In this document: one piece after another, positions 53,992-63,951 of the stretch
How positions within the stretch are numbered: position 1 is the stretch's first letter
How the letters are laid out: every line of letters begins with the position of its first letter
Origin: an uncultured Tenacibaculum sp.
GTDB lineage: Bacteria > Bacteroidota > Bacteroidia > Flavobacteriales > Flavobacteriaceae
Length of the DNA: 64,000 nt
Reading direction: 5' to 3'
Assembly: GCA_947497895.1 (NCBI GenBank)
Contig: CANMIL010000001.1
Coordinates: 806,001 to 870,000 of the forward strand
The notes under the pieces: model-generated
The model's input: the letters and a program-made list of their open reading frames with translations, nothing else
Database searches by the model: none
What the model was told of the DNA's origin: nothing
Made by a program: the position numbers and the translations under genes

Positions 53992-56820
53992 ATGAAGAAA
54001 ATACTAACACTTCTTTTTTCTATTGCAATAACCTGCGCCTCTTGGGCACAAACACAAGTATCTGGGGTGGTAAAAGATGCGAACAACGAAGTACTACCTG
54101 GTGCTAATGTATTAGAAAAAGGAACTCAAAACGGTGCTACTGCGGATTTTGACGGAAAATTCCAATTAACAGTTCAAGAAGGAGCTATTTTAGTAATCAG
54201 TTATTCTGGTTTCGAAACTCAAGAAATAGCAGTGGATGGAAGAAAAACATTTACCATAACCCTTCAAGAAGGACTTCAACTAGAAGAAGTTGTTGTTACA
54301 GGAAGTAGAACACCAGCGAGAAGTAATACTTCAAGTCCTTTACCAGTTGATATTGTAGGTGTAAAGGAACTACAAGCTACAGGTCAAACAACTTTTGATA
54401 AAGCATTACAATATAAAATTCCATCATTTAACACGGTAAATACACCAGTAAATGATGCAACCTCTTTACTTGATCCATATGAAATTAGAAACATGGGGCC
54501 GAGTAGAACATTAGTCTTAATTAATGGAAAGCGTAAAAACTTAAGTGCCTTATTATATACTCAAACTTCACCAGGTAGAGGTGAAACAGGTGCTGATATT
54601 TCTGGTATTCCGACCGATGCCATTAAAAGTATACAAGTTTTACGTGATGGAGCTTCGGCACAATATGGTTCGGATGCTATTGCTGGAGTAGTTAACATTA
54701 TATTAAAAGATAATTATAAAGGTAGCTCAGCAACAATAAGATCAGGTATTACAAGTGAAGGAGATGGTGAAATGTATGGGATATCAGTAAATAATGCCTC
54801 TGAAATTGGAGATGATAAAGGTTTTGTAAACTTCACTGTAGACTTTTCCAAAGTAGGTTTAGCCAACAGACCAGGTACTGTTAATGCTTTGGCGGAAGCA
54901 GATGGTAATTTAGGTTTTGGTGCTGATTTAGCAGTTGTTGAAGAATTTCTTTCGAGAAGACCAGATGCAGGGAACATCAACGGTTCTCCAGAAACTACAG
55001 CTGCCAAATTCTTAATAAATGGAGAATTCAATTTGAATAAAAAAAGTGATCTATATTTTAATGCAGCTTATGTTTATAAAAAGGTAAACAGTTTTGCCAA
55101 CTATAGAACTCCATATTGGAGAACAATTGAAGACTTTCCTTATTTAGGGAACCTTTTCCCTGGTAACAACCCAAATAATCAAGGTTCTTATACAGATGCC
55201 TATGGGAATACATTTCAAGGAAATGGTTATGATGGTTATGTTCCAACCTTCATTGGTGATTTAAACGATTACAATGCAACTTTAGGTTTGAGAACACAGA
55301 TAAATGACTGGAATGTTGATGCTAGTGTTACTATTGGAGGTAACTCGCAAACATATAATGTAACTAACTCTCATAATAGAAATGAAGTATTTACACCTGT
55401 TTATAATCCTAATACGGGTACTTTTGAGCCTACCAGACTCTATCAAGAAAATACACAGACTAGCTTTGATCCGGGTGGAACTTCTTTCAGCCACGTAGTA
55501 GGAAATATCGATATATCTAAAAGGTTATCTGATCAAGTAGCTGTAGCTTTTGGTACTGAGTTCAGAACAGAGAATTTCGAGGTAATTGAAGGAGAGCTAG
55601 CTTCTTATGACGGAGGTGGTGCAGATTCTTTTGCTGGAAATACACCTGAAAACTCTGGAACTTTTAATAGGTTCAATTTAGGAGCTTATGCAAGTGTTGA
55701 TTGGGATATCAATGACGATTTCTTATTAAGTGGAACTATAAGAGGTGAAGAGTATTCTGATTTTGGAAGTACATTTGTTTGGAAACTAAGCTCTCGCTAT
55801 AAGTTTGCAAATGATAAATATACTCTACGCTCATCTATTTCAACAGGGTTTAGAGCACCTACCTTACACCAAATCTACACTCAAAAAGCACAATATAGCT
55901 TTGTACCAGGTCAAGCAATACAAGTAGGAGGGTTATTAAACAATGTCTCTCCTCAAACTAGATCACTAGGAATCAACAATCTTCAACCTGAAGAATCTAC
56001 CAACTTTACAATTGGTTTTGCAGGGAAACCTTTCAAAAACTTTTCTTTTACAATCGATTATTATAACATCACTGTAAAGGATAGAATTGTTCTAGGTACT
56101 GAAATTGGACCTACTGGAGATGCTACAAATCCATTGGACATATTATTAGGAAATTTCAATTTGAGTGATGTTAGTTTCTTTTCAAATGCGATCGACACTA
56201 AAACTTCTGGTTTAGATGTAGTATTAGGCTATAAAGGAATAGCATTAGGAAAAGGTAGCTTAGGTTTAAATTTATCCGGAAATGTTGTTTTCCAAAACGA
56301 AAGAGACGGGGCTGTTAAAAATCCTGAAATTGTAGCAAATGCAGGTCAATCTGTTGTAAATGCAACTCAAGAAGCTCTATTCTTTACTTCTAGACCAAAC
56401 ACTAAATGGATATTAGGAGCCAATTATGAAATAGGTAAGTTCGGATTCTCTTTAAACAATACTTACTTTGGTAAGACTACATTTAAGCAACAAGGTTTAG
56501 ATACAAATTTAAGAACTGAGTTTACTCCAAAAATTGTAACAGATTTAGGTGTGAACTTCAACGTAGATAAAAACTGGACTATAGGCTTTAATGCTAATAA
56601 CATCTTAAATGTTCTACCTGAATGGAGCTTCAAAGCGGAAAATGCTGCTGGTCAAGCTATAATTGATGACACTACTATACAACCTAGTGGTTTAACTCAA
56701 ATTCAGGAACAATCAGCTTTAATCACATTTAATGAACGTTATTCTCAAATGACTTATGATGGATACCATTTCAGTCAATTAGGAACTTTATTCAACTTAT
56801 CTGTGAATTACAAATTTTAA
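53992..56820 (+). CDS. TonB-dependent receptor, second copy without STN
   Basis: The likely start is ATG 53992, giving 942 residues and a clean SP (MKKILTLLFSIAITCASWAQ); an upstream ATG at 53938 would add 18 residues before it. CarboxypepD_reg-like domain (VSGVVKDANNEVLPGANVLE), plug (IRNMGPSRTLVLINGKRKNL, LRDGASAQYGSDAIAGVVNI) and barrel ending FNLSVNYKF. It is paralogous to the STN receptor before it across plug and barrel. The arrangement suggests duplication, with one copy sensing and transporting and the other only transporting. No SusD follows; a strong terminator does. Confidence 0.93.
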   Translation: MKKILTLLFSIAITCASWAQTQVSGVVKDANNEVLPGANVLEKGTQNGATADFDGKFQLTVQEGAILVISYSGFETQEIAVDGRKTFTITLQEGLQLEEVVVTGSRTPARSNTSSPLPVDIVGVKELQATGQTTFDKALQYKIPSFNTVNTPVNDATSLLDPYEIRNMGPSRTLVLINGKRKNLSALLYTQTSPGRGETGADISGIPTDAIKSIQVLRDGASAQYGSDAIAGVVNIILKDNYKGSSATIRSGITSEGDGEMYGISVNNASEIGDDKGFVNFTVDFSKVGLANRPGTVNALAEADGNLGFGADLAVVEEFLSRRPDAGNINGSPETTAAKFLINGEFNLNKKSDLYFNAAYVYKKVNSFANYRTPYWRTIEDFPYLGNLFPGNNPNNQGSYTDAYGNTFQGNGYDGYVPTFIGDLNDYNATLGLRTQINDWNVDASVTIGGNSQTYNVTNSHNRNEVFTPVYNPNTGTFEPTRLYQENTQTSFDPGGTSFSHVVGNIDISKRLSDQVAVAFGTEFRTENFEVIEGELASYDGGGADSFAGNTPENSGTFNRFNLGAYASVDWDINDDFLLSGTIRGEEYSDFGSTFVWKLSSRYKFANDKYTLRSSISTGFRAPTLHQIYTQKAQYSFVPGQAIQVGGLLNNVSPQTRSLGINNLQPEESTNFTIGFAGKPFKNFSFTIDYYNITVKDRIVLGTEIGPTGDATNPLDILLGNFNLSDVSFFSNAIDTKTSGLDVVLGYKGIALGKGSLGLNLSGNVVFQNERDGAVKNPEIVANAGQSVVNATQEALFFTSRPNTKWILGANYEIGKFGFSLNNTYFGKTTFKQQGLDTNLRTEFTPKIVTDLGVNFNVDKNWTIGFNANNILNVLPEWSFKAENAAGQAIIDDTTIQPSGLTQIQEQSALITFNERYSQMTYDGYHFSQLGTLFNLSVNYKF

Positions 56821-56861
56821 GGATTTAATTGTTTTCATTATATAGTAGTAATTATACGTTT

Positions 56862-56907
56862 GAACCTCAAGACTATGTTTCCCCTTTAGTCTTGGGGTTC
56901 TTTTTTA
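56862..56907 (+). terminator. Terminator of the TonB receptor cassette
   Basis: Fourteen-base arms GAACCTCAAGACTA and TAGTCTTGGGGTTC (one G-U pair) around an 11-base loop, followed by TTTTTT. Confidence 0.9.
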
Positions 56908-57855
56908 TTAAAAAGTAACCACCGACTTCTCTACGGCTACTCTAAAATTATTTTCTAACACAGTTTTAAAAGCCTCACTAGATTCATCCAACAAAGGGTT
57001 CGTATGATTAAAATGAATGAAATGCACTTTGTTCTTATCCTTAGTACTTAATTGAGAAAATAACTTCATACTCTCTTCAACAAAAGGGTGAGGCACTTCC
57101 GACATATCTCTATTAATTTCTCCATTTTTAAAGAAAGTAGCATCCAAAAATGCGACATCAACTTTTTTAATATAATCAAGTATACTCCTATCCCACTTTT
57201 CCCATTTATCAATATCGGGAATAAATAATGCTTTCTTTTCCTTGTAATGAACTTCGAAACCAACTGTTTCGGTATACTCGTCACGATGTGGAACTTCCAA
57301 AGGAATTACTGATATTCTGTCATTTAACACCTGAAGAGAATCTTTTACCAACGCTTTCAATTCTACGTTATTATTAGTTACCAATTGACTCCAAGGCCCA
57401 TTATTAGTGAGATAATCCAACATTCTTGGCATAGTATAAACAGGAGTTTTATTTGCACTCATTGCTTCTCTGCCCAAATACATAATTCCAGTATAATGAC
57501 CAATATGTCCATGCGTTAAAAAAACACCATCTGGTATTGTTTTATTTGGAGTATATGTTGAAAGTAATTCTGTTTGTTCTGTAAAGTCTGGAGTCGCGTC
57601 AAAAATCCAGCTTTGATTAGAAATAGGATCAACCAATCCAATACAACTCACCATTCTCTCAAACGTTGAATTCGCTCTTGTTTTTTCACAACATGTTTTT
57701 TCACATGCTATTTGCGGGTATCCTGCATCCTGAGCAACCCCTAAAACAACGAAAAATGGCTCTTTTGGAATTTCAAAATTTGTATTAGTTTCTTTTTTTT
57801 GACAGTTTACTAATAGAATTAAACCTAACAGAGGTATAAAATACTTAAAGCTCAT
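56908..57855 (-). CDS. PqqB-like MBL-fold metallo-hydrolase, lipoprotein
   Basis: The likely start is ATG 57855 (315 residues): it gives a lipoprotein SP with lipobox LLVNC (Cys18); upstream starts would run into the acyltransferase gene. The fold is metallo-beta-lactamase, closest in pattern to PqqB (VLGVAQDAGYPQIACEKTCC, then FDATPDF, LTHGHIGHYTGI, VGFEVHYKEKKALFIPDIDK, FLDATFF, FIHFNHTNP). The metal motif is HGHIGH, so the usual Asp of HxHxDH is Gly, as allowed in PqqB-like members. No other pqq gene is present, so a role in PQQ synthesis is unlikely; the true substrate is unknown. It lies 10 bases after the acyltransferase gene. Confidence 0.85.
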   Translation of the reverse strand: MSFKYFIPLLGLILLVNCQKKETNTNFEIPKEPFFVVLGVAQDAGYPQIACEKTCCEKTRANSTFERMVSCIGLVDPISNQSWIFDATPDFTEQTELLSTYTPNKTIPDGVFLTHGHIGHYTGIMYLGREAMSANKTPVYTMPRMLDYLTNNGPWSQLVTNNNVELKALVKDSLQVLNDRISVIPLEVPHRDEYTETVGFEVHYKEKKALFIPDIDKWEKWDRSILDYIKKVDVAFLDATFFKNGEINRDMSEVPHPFVEESMKLFSQLSTKDKNKVHFIHFNHTNPLLDESSEAFKTVLENNFRVAVEKSVVTF

Positions 57856-57865
57856 GAATAGTGAT

Positions 57866-58399
57866 TTAAAATTGATCTGGGTTTGCACCTTTAACATCCT
57901 TATAAAATTCGTAAAAAACTGCAAAATCTTTATCGACATCATCCGTTGGGTAATAAGGCTTGGAAATAGCTACTTGTTTTTTCCCAAAGTCTAATGTGAA
58001 CATGATTATCGGTACCCCTGCTCCTTTGGCAATATAGTAAAATCCCGTTTTCCACTTTTCCACCTTTTTGCGCGTACCTTCTGGTGATAATCCCAAGCGA
58101 AACTCTTCTTTCGAATTGAAAATATCAATAATCGATTCTACTAAATTATTGCTCTTTGAACGATCAACTGGAGTGCCTCCCAACCATTTAAAAATAAATC
58201 CGAATGGAGGTTTAAATAATGATTTCTTTCCGATAAAATTGATTTTTACATCAAAGGAATTTCTAGCTAAAATAGCAATAGGAAAATCTTTCCAACTGGT
58301 GTGGGGAGCACCAATCGTAACGAACTTTTTTAGGTCTTTCGGAAACTCTCCTACCAACTTCCATCCTAAAACTTTAGTATATATAAACTTAGATATCAT
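57866..58399 (-). CDS. Lysophospholipid acyltransferase family protein (PlsC-like)
   Basis: A 177-residue compact 1-acyl-glycerol-3-phosphate acyltransferase-like enzyme. Catalytic motif HTSWKD (HxxxxD, about residue 34-39), then LSPEGTRKK (the EGTR box) and GVPIIMFTLDF. No clear TM helix, as in short members that attach peripherally. Such enzymes transfer an acyl chain in phospholipid or ornithine-lipid-like synthesis. Co-directional with the MBL-fold gene 10 bases downstream and divergent from rmuC. Confidence 0.9.
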   Translation of the reverse strand: MISKFIYTKVLGWKLVGEFPKDLKKFVTIGAPHTSWKDFPIAILARNSFDVKINFIGKKSLFKPPFGFIFKWLGGTPVDRSKSNNLVESIIDIFNSKEEFRLGLSPEGTRKKVEKWKTGFYYIAKGAGVPIIMFTLDFGKKQVAISKPYYPTDDVDKDFAVFYEFYKDVKGANPDQF

Positions 58400-58469
58400 T
58401 TCTTAATAAATAAGGTCCAATGATACGGTTTTCAACATTAAGAACAAATATTTTTAGCTTAACTTGCCC

Positions 58470-58477
58470 TATATTTG
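58470..58477 (+). promoter_or_regulatory. Minus-7 promoter box for rmuC
   Basis: TATATTTG, 28 bases before the rmuC ATG, in the divergent intergenic region; matches the TAnnTTTG consensus. Confidence 0.5.
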
Positions 58478-58505
58478 CTATTATATTTAAATCTTTATTA
58501 TTTAC

Positions 58506-59882
58506 ATGAACACTACCGTACTTGTTATAATTATTGCCTTGATAGGCTTGGCTTTGGGAGTTATTATTGGAAATTTACTTGGAAAACTAAACCTAAAGAA
58601 AGCTACTGGTGAACTGGAAAAAGACAATAATATTCTTCAGAATAAGGTAGAGAATCTTGAAATTCAGAAAAAAGAAAAAGAAGAATCTTTTAACCAACAA
58701 AAGGAAGATTTTTCAACAAGATTGAATGATAAAAATAAAGAGATTAATGAACTGAGAAGAGAAAAAGAATTCTCTTCAATAGAATTAGCGCGTAAAAACG
58801 AAGAGTTGAAAAACTTACAAGTCAAGCTTCATGAAAACAAAGAAGAAATAGAAAGCTTGCAAGAAAAGTTTACCAAGGAATTTGAAAACTTAGCGAATAA
58901 AATACTCGATGAAAAGTCAAATAAATTCACTGAACAAAATAAAGAAAACCTACAAACTATATTAAATCCACTTCAGGAGAAAATCAAGACTTTTGAGAAA
59001 AAAGTTGAGGACACTCAAAAAGAGAGCATCTCAATGCATTCTGCTTTAAAAGAACAATTATCGGGATTAAAAGAACTAAATGCTCAAATGAGTAAAGAAA
59101 CAATCAACTTAACCAAAGCCTTAAAAGGAGACAGTAAGACTCAAGGTAATTGGGGAGAATTGGTATTGGAACGAGTTCTTGAAAAATCTGGTTTAGAAAA
59201 AGATAGAGAGTATTTTGTTCAACAATCGTTTACCAACGAAGAAGGTAAACGTATTATGCCTGATGTGGTGATCCACTTACCGGATAATAAAAAAATGATT
59301 GTAGACTCGAAAGTTTCATTAACGGCTTATGAACAATTCATAAATACTGAAGATGATGATGAAAAGCTTCGTTTTGTTAAAGAACATGTAAACTCATTGA
59401 AAAGACACGTTGAGCAACTTTCAGAAAAAAAATATGAAGATATTTACAGAATAGAGTCTCCAGACTTTGTTTTACTTTTCGTTCCTATTGAGCCTGCTTT
59501 TGCTGTTGCATTAAATGAAGACAATACGCTATATAACAAAGCTTTTGAGAAAAACATAGTGATTGTTACTCCAACCACATTGTTAGCTACTTTACGTACT
59601 ATAGATACCATGTGGAATAACGAAAAACAGCAACGAAACGCTATTGAAATAGCACGTCAAGCTGGTGCACTTTATGATAAATTCGACGGTTTACTAAAAG
59701 ATCTTATCAATATTGGTAAAAAGATTGATGCTACAAAATCAGATTACAGTGCTGCCATGAATAAGCTTTTTGAAGGTAGAGGTAACTTGATAACAAGTGT
59801 TGAAAAACTGAAAAAGATGGGTGCTAAAGCCAAGAAAGCCCTACCTGAAAAAATCATAGAACGTGCTCAAGAAGAAGATTAG
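58506..59882 (+). CDS. rmuC: DNA recombination protein RmuC
   Basis: A 458-residue protein with an N-terminal TM helix (TVLVIIIALIGLALGVIIGN), a long coiled coil (about 30-150, rich in K/E/L) and the conserved RmuC nuclease-like domain (GNWGELVLERVLEKSGLEKD, MPDVVIHLPDNKKMIVDSKV, TPTTLLATLRTI). RmuC limits inversions and recombination and may act as a structure-specific nuclease. Length is typical. Divergent from the acyltransferase gene. Confidence 0.95.
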   Translation: MNTTVLVIIIALIGLALGVIIGNLLGKLNLKKATGELEKDNNILQNKVENLEIQKKEKEESFNQQKEDFSTRLNDKNKEINELRREKEFSSIELARKNEELKNLQVKLHENKEEIESLQEKFTKEFENLANKILDEKSNKFTEQNKENLQTILNPLQEKIKTFEKKVEDTQKESISMHSALKEQLSGLKELNAQMSKETINLTKALKGDSKTQGNWGELVLERVLEKSGLEKDREYFVQQSFTNEEGKRIMPDVVIHLPDNKKMIVDSKVSLTAYEQFINTEDDDEKLRFVKEHVNSLKRHVEQLSEKKYEDIYRIESPDFVLLFVPIEPAFAVALNEDNTLYNKAFEKNIVIVTPTTLLATLRTIDTMWNNEKQQRNAIEIARQAGALYDKFDGLLKDLINIGKKIDATKSDYSAAMNKLFEGRGNLITSVEKLKKMGAKAKKALPEKIIERAQEED

Positions 59883-59909
59883 TATCTATCTGTGTAATAA
59901 TTATCTATT

Positions 59910-60242
59910 TCAAGATTTTATAAAACGGAGATAATTTCCTAACAACCCTCTTATCTGTTCTGCAGCAACTGGATTTGCGGAATGCACTTTAAATTGTAAT
60001 TTACTTAGATTCAAACCAGAGTCATAAACAAGCCATTTTGCCGCAGCATAACCGTCTGGAGCAAGATTTCCATTTTCATCAAGCCCTAAATCATTATCGA
60101 AACTAATAAAATCAGGTAGACCATTTGATTCGATATATGAAATAAAATCATCGTAAGTTCTAACAACATCAAATTCTTTAATCATTGATTCATCGTAAAC
60201 CATGTCAACGGTTCTAAGATCGTCTAAAAATAGTTTTTTCAT
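59910..60242 (-). CDS. Cyclic-phosphate-processing receiver-like protein
   Basis: A 110-residue single-domain protein of the receiver-like family often annotated as cyclic-phosphate processing receiver domain (cREC). Strand one holds KKLFLDDLRTVD, the second motif is DFISFDNDLGLDENG with acidic residues where a receiver carries its phospho-acceptor, and the third part is LQFKVHSANPVAAEQIRGLL. No HTH or kinase output and no histidine-kinase neighbour is seen. The family is associated with nucleotide-linked phosphate chemistry; its precise role is unsettled. It lies 10 bases after a small membrane-protein gene. Confidence 0.8.
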   Translation of the reverse strand: MKKLFLDDLRTVDMVYDESMIKEFDVVRTYDDFISYIESNGLPDFISFDNDLGLDENGNLAPDGYAAAKWLVYDSGLNLSKLQFKVHSANPVAAEQIRGLLGNYLRFIKS

Positions 60243-60252
60243 TACATTATAG

Positions 60253-60723
60253 TTAATTAGAGGTGCCTTCTTCCCACTTTTTTTTTATTTTGTTTAATCG
60301 AATTAAATAGGGGATTAAAAAAAGTAATTCTAATCTAAACGTAAATCTATTGCCTTCTTCCAAAGTTGGTAAAAGAAACATGGAAGCCGTACATAATAAA
60401 ATTCCAACAATAGCATCTATTTGAGCTATATATATAGCATTGTCTTTTTCAAACCAAAGTACATACCCCGTATACGATTTATAAAGTACGACCAAAGTAA
60501 TTAAGCATCCGTACAATGATAACGGCCCTTTAGCTTCTAGTCCATATATTGATATATCCATACTGAGATTAAATAATGCCAAGCCTAAAATAAATATCAT
60601 AAAAGCTCCAAAAATCATAAAAACCCAACAAAAAAACTTTATCCACCAAGGCAATAAATTTTTCCTTGCTGCTTTCGTTTTTTCAAACTCCGCAAACTCA
60701 TTTTTATCTTCTATAGTACTCAT
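60253..60723 (-). CDS. Hypothetical four-helix membrane protein
   Basis: A 156-residue protein I do not recognise. Four hydrophobic segments (WWIKFFCWVFMIFGAFMIFI, GPLSLYGCLITLVVLYKSY, IYIAQIDAIVGILLCTASMF, FRLELLFLIPYLIRLNKI) suggest an inner-membrane protein with a short charged C terminus (KKKWEEGTSN). No known motif. Neighbours on the same strand suggest a shared transcript with the receiver-like protein; no role is assigned. Confidence 0.7.
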   Translation of the reverse strand: MSTIEDKNEFAEFEKTKAARKNLLPWWIKFFCWVFMIFGAFMIFILGLALFNLSMDISIYGLEAKGPLSLYGCLITLVVLYKSYTGYVLWFEKDNAIYIAQIDAIVGILLCTASMFLLPTLEEGNRFTFRLELLFLIPYLIRLNKIKKKWEEGTSN

Positions 60724-60759
60724 ACTCCAATTGTAATTATAACTGATTCGACTTTATTC

Positions 60760-61395
60760 TCACAATTTAAACTCGGTGATATCTTCACCTGTATCAAATA
60801 TATGAGGATAATGTTCTTTAATATTCTGCTTCATAAAATCTAAAGGAACATCTTCAAAATGACCATAGTCGTCAACATACTCCATAAATAAGCTCCCTTT
60901 ACTATTATGTTGTTGTAAAAACGAACTATTTTCTCCATCAAACTCAAGTGGCTCAACCTTAAATTTTTCACATAAAGAAGCATTAAAAGCTGGTGATAAT
61001 TTCAACCAACTACCATTCAGATATACATTCACCATTCCATGAGGAGTTAATTCGTTTGATCCAAACTTTTCCGTTAGTCTTTCAACTGCAATATGATTCT
61101 TGACTTTTCCTAAGTGTAATCTTGCTGGTACTCCTACTCCACGCAAACAAGCTACTAACAAAACCGATTTCTCTACACAGTTCCCTGATGACTTCTTAGC
61201 AATATTACTCGCCTTGTAGGTGTCTTTGGATAAACTAATAGTATATGGATCATACCACCAATCATCGCGAATTTTTTTATACAACTCAATCACCTTTTCT
61301 TTTTCGGTCATAGATTCAACAGAATACTCCTTTATCAATTCTTGAATTGAATGGTGATCAAAGTTTAAATAATCTGTAGGTTCCAAATACTTCAT
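60760..61395 (-). CDS. Transglutaminase-like protein
   Basis: A 211-residue cytoplasmic protein with a transglutaminase-like core. Cys73 lies in KKSSGNCVEKSVLLVACLRG and His119 in TPHGMVNVYLNGSW, the first two members of the papain-like triad. The third position, usually Asp in WxxxDP, is Ser134 (LKLSPAFN), a substitution seen in related proteins. It may hydrolyse or rearrange peptide bonds, but activity is uncertain. No SP. It lies 36 bases upstream of the membrane-protein gene. Confidence 0.82.
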   Translation of the reverse strand: MKYLEPTDYLNFDHHSIQELIKEYSVESMTEKEKVIELYKKIRDDWWYDPYTISLSKDTYKASNIAKKSSGNCVEKSVLLVACLRGVGVPARLHLGKVKNHIAVERLTEKFGSNELTPHGMVNVYLNGSWLKLSPAFNASLCEKFKVEPLEFDGENSSFLQQHNSKGSLFMEYVDDYGHFEDVPLDFMKQNIKEHYPHIFDTGEDITEFKL

Positions 61396-61482
61396 TTAAA
61401 TATTTTTTCTTAAAATAAGATTAATCAATAACAGCTCTCTTTATTTTCAATATGTTTTAGTGAGTATCTTTTATAAGGGACT

Positions 61483-62487
61483 TTACGTTCCAGGCAAATA
61501 CTGACTAAAACTATATACACTAATAAATATCCATAAACTAACTATAAACCAATATAACAATGGGTTTTCCTTTTTTGATATTGGCTCCAGAAGATGTGTT
61601 ACTTCAGAACGAATATCTAAAACTACCCAAAATAAAAAAAAGAATCCCCATATCCAGTTCCAACCTGTTATAAAACTGCTTAAAATCAAAATGATTCCTA
61701 AAATAGCCTTCCATTTCATTTTTCCTTTTCTAACAGTATTTTCTTTTTGTTCTTTAGAATTAGATGTTTTATCTACTTGAGAAACATGAAAAAAAGCTCC
61801 AAAAGGATCACTTAATACAGTCGTAGAGACATCTTCATAAATAAGTTCGCCTCCATTTTTTATCACCTTATCTTTTACAATATCAATACTTCTGACTCCA
61901 AAAAATGTACTCCAATATTCCTTATCACCTTTTATTTTTGCATCCAATTCTTGAATAGCTCCGATTATCAATCCTTTTCCATTCTTAATAAAAAAACGAT
62001 CATTTTCATCTTCTTCAAAATTCCAATTAAAAATTCCTTCATAAAATTCTTTGACTTTCAAAAAATCAGAAATGAAAAGTTCATTCCAAATAAGAGTATT
62101 CACCTGGGCATTACGACGAGCATTTAATAAATCTCCTTCATATATAGTAAAACCAGCCCCTAACGGATCGCGAATTAAAGCTATTTTACCAATAGCTTGT
62201 TCTTTATCTATTAATTCAATTATCCCTCCAAGTTTTTTGGATTTATCAATCGTTTCATCAATATTGGTAACCTGTATATATGACATCCAAAAAGAAGGCA
62301 TGTTCATGCTTTTAAACTTTTCAGGCATTTCATACAATCCGCTTACCTCTTGATTTTTATATTTAGCAGTATAATAGATTCCATCGGAACTCATATAATT
62401 CCATTCAAAAACATCACTATAAAAATCCTTTGCCACCTTAAGATCAAAAGTTGACAAATCAGCAAAAACAAAGTTATTTTCTTTCAT
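61483..62487 (-). CDS. Double VOC-domain protein fused to a membrane anchor
   Basis: A 334-residue protein with two glyoxalase/VOC-type halves (about 4-115: FVFADLSTFDLKVAKDFYSD to DPLGAGFTIYEG; about 125-240: LIWNELFISDFLKVKEFYEG to SDPFGAFFHVSQ), followed by a hydrophobic C terminus of about three TM helices (AILGIILILSSFITGWNW onward). VOC pairs form metal sites for diverse reactions; the C-terminal membrane anchor is unusual for this family, which is normally soluble. The fusion is in one clean frame, with no sign of a frameshift. Ligand unknown. Confidence 0.85.
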   Translation of the reverse strand: MKENNFVFADLSTFDLKVAKDFYSDVFEWNYMSSDGIYYTAKYKNQEVSGLYEMPEKFKSMNMPSFWMSYIQVTNIDETIDKSKKLGGIIELIDKEQAIGKIALIRDPLGAGFTIYEGDLLNARRNAQVNTLIWNELFISDFLKVKEFYEGIFNWNFEEDENDRFFIKNGKGLIIGAIQELDAKIKGDKEYWSTFFGVRSIDIVKDKVIKNGGELIYEDVSTTVLSDPFGAFFHVSQVDKTSNSKEQKENTVRKGKMKWKAILGIILILSSFITGWNWIWGFFFLFWVVLDIRSEVTHLLEPISKKENPLLYWFIVSLWIFISVYSFSQYLPGT

Positions 62488-62592
62488 ACGAAATTCTGTT
62501 AAAATTCCCAGATAACAATTTAGTTATTTTTTCGAATATGTATACGATTCAATACAGTCATCCTACTGAAATCTTTAATTTTATGAATAAAA

Positions 62593-62618
62593 AAACCGAA
62601 GACAATTAAATCTTCGGT
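62593..62618 (-). terminator. Terminator of glyA
   Basis: ACCGAAGA and TCTTCGGT arms with an eight-base loop; the minus strand continues with TTTTTT. It lies about 25 bases past the glyA stop codon. Confidence 0.9.
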
Positions 62619-62642
62619 TTCAATATATTTATTTGAGAGTTG

Positions 62643-63917
62643 TTACATTACGAACAATCTTCTATGATGCATTAAATCATAAACTTTTTCAGAAATCGCT
62701 TCTAAAGCTTCATCATCACCTGCATTTTGAATTGCTTCATCAATTAAGTCAACAATAACCGTCATGTCTTCCTCAACCAATCCACGAGTTGTAACTGCCG
62801 ATGTTCCTACACGGATACCAGAAGTAACAAATGGAGATTCAGTATCGAAAGGAACCATATTTTTATTTACAGTAATTTCTGCCTTTCCTAAAGCAATCTC
62901 AGCATCTTTTCCTGTAATTCCTTTATTTCTTAAATCGATTAACATCATGTGATTATCAGTACCTCCAGAAATCAAATCATATCCTTTTGCTACAAATGCC
63001 GCCGCCATAGCTCTAGCATTCTCTCTAACTTGAATTTGATATTCTAAGAAACCATCAGTTAATGCTTCTCCAAAAGCAACCGCTTTTGCTGCAATCACAT
63101 GCTCTAAAGGTCCTCCCTGATTTCCTGGGAATACAGAACCATTTAACAACGTAGACATTTTCTTCGGCTTACCGCTTTTTAACGTTAAACCAAATGGGTT
63201 TTCAAAATCTTTCCCCATCATAATCATTCCTCCACGAGGCCCACGCAATGTTTTGTGAGTTGTAGTTGTTACTATATGACAATGTGGTAACGGATCTGAT
63301 AAAATTCCTTTAGCTATTAATCCAGCTGGATGTGAAATATCCGCCATTAAAATAGCTCCAACGCTATCAGCAATTTCTCTGAAACGCTTAAAATCTATAT
63401 CTCTTGAATAAGCAGAAGCTCCGGCAATAATTAACTTAGGCTTATGCTCGTTTGCCTGTTTTTCTAAGTGATCATAATCAATTAATCCAGTTTCTTTTGA
63501 AACTCCATAAAATACTGGATTGTATAATTTTCCTGAAAAATTAACAGGAGATCCATGTGTTAAATGCCCTCCATGAGATAAATCAAAACCTAAAATAGTA
63601 TCTCCTGGCTTTAAGCAAGTTGCAAAAACTGCAGTATTCGCTTGACTTCCCGAGTGAGGTTGAACATTTACGTACTCAGCACCAAATAGTTCTTTAGCTC
63701 TATCAATAGCAATCTGCTCAACAATATCAACTACTTCACATCCTCCATAGTAACGTTTACCTGGATATCCTTCAGCATATTTATTTGTTAAAACTGATCC
63801 TTGCGCTTCCATTACTTGCTCACTTACAAAGTTTTCAGAAGCAATTAACTCTAAACCATTCAACTGACGCTTATTTTCCTCAATTATTAGGTCAAAAATT
63901 TGATGATCTCTTTGCAT
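62643..63917 (-). CDS. glyA: Serine hydroxymethyltransferase
   Basis: A 424-residue PLP enzyme that converts serine and tetrahydrofolate to glycine and 5,10-methylene-THF, the main source of one-carbon units. Signatures: [36 protein letters not shown], and the PLP-lysine motif [14 protein letters not shown] with Lys222. The C-terminal [16 protein letters not shown] and GTSAVTTRG match the family. Length is typical. A TACATTTG box at 63944-63951 (minus strand) is a good promoter. Confidence 0.98.
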   Translation of the reverse strand: MQRDHQIFDLIIEENKRQLNGLELIASENFVSEQVMEAQGSVLTNKYAEGYPGKRYYGGCEVVDIVEQIAIDRAKELFGAEYVNVQPHSGSQANTAVFATCLKPGDTILGFDLSHGGHLTHGSPVNFSGKLYNPVFYGVSKETGLIDYDHLEKQANEHKPKLIIAGASAYSRDIDFKRFREIADSVGAILMADISHPAGLIAKGILSDPLPHCHIVTTTTHKTLRGPRGGMIMMGKDFENPFGLTLKSGKPKKMSTLLNGSVFPGNQGGPLEHVIAAKAVAFGEALTDGFLEYQIQVRENARAMAAAFVAKGYDLISGGTDNHMMLIDLRNKGITGKDAEIALGKAEITVNKNMVPFDTESPFVTSGIRVGTSAVTTRGLVEEDMTVIVDLIDEAIQNAGDDEALEAISEKVYDLMHHRRLFVM

Positions 63918-63943
63918 TATTATGTGTTGTTAAATTTCGATGC

Positions 63944-63951
63944 CAAATGTA
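63944..63951 (-). promoter_or_regulatory. Minus-7 promoter box for glyA
   Basis: TACATTTG on the minus strand, 27 bases before the glyA ATG; matches the TAnnTTTG consensus. Confidence 0.5.
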
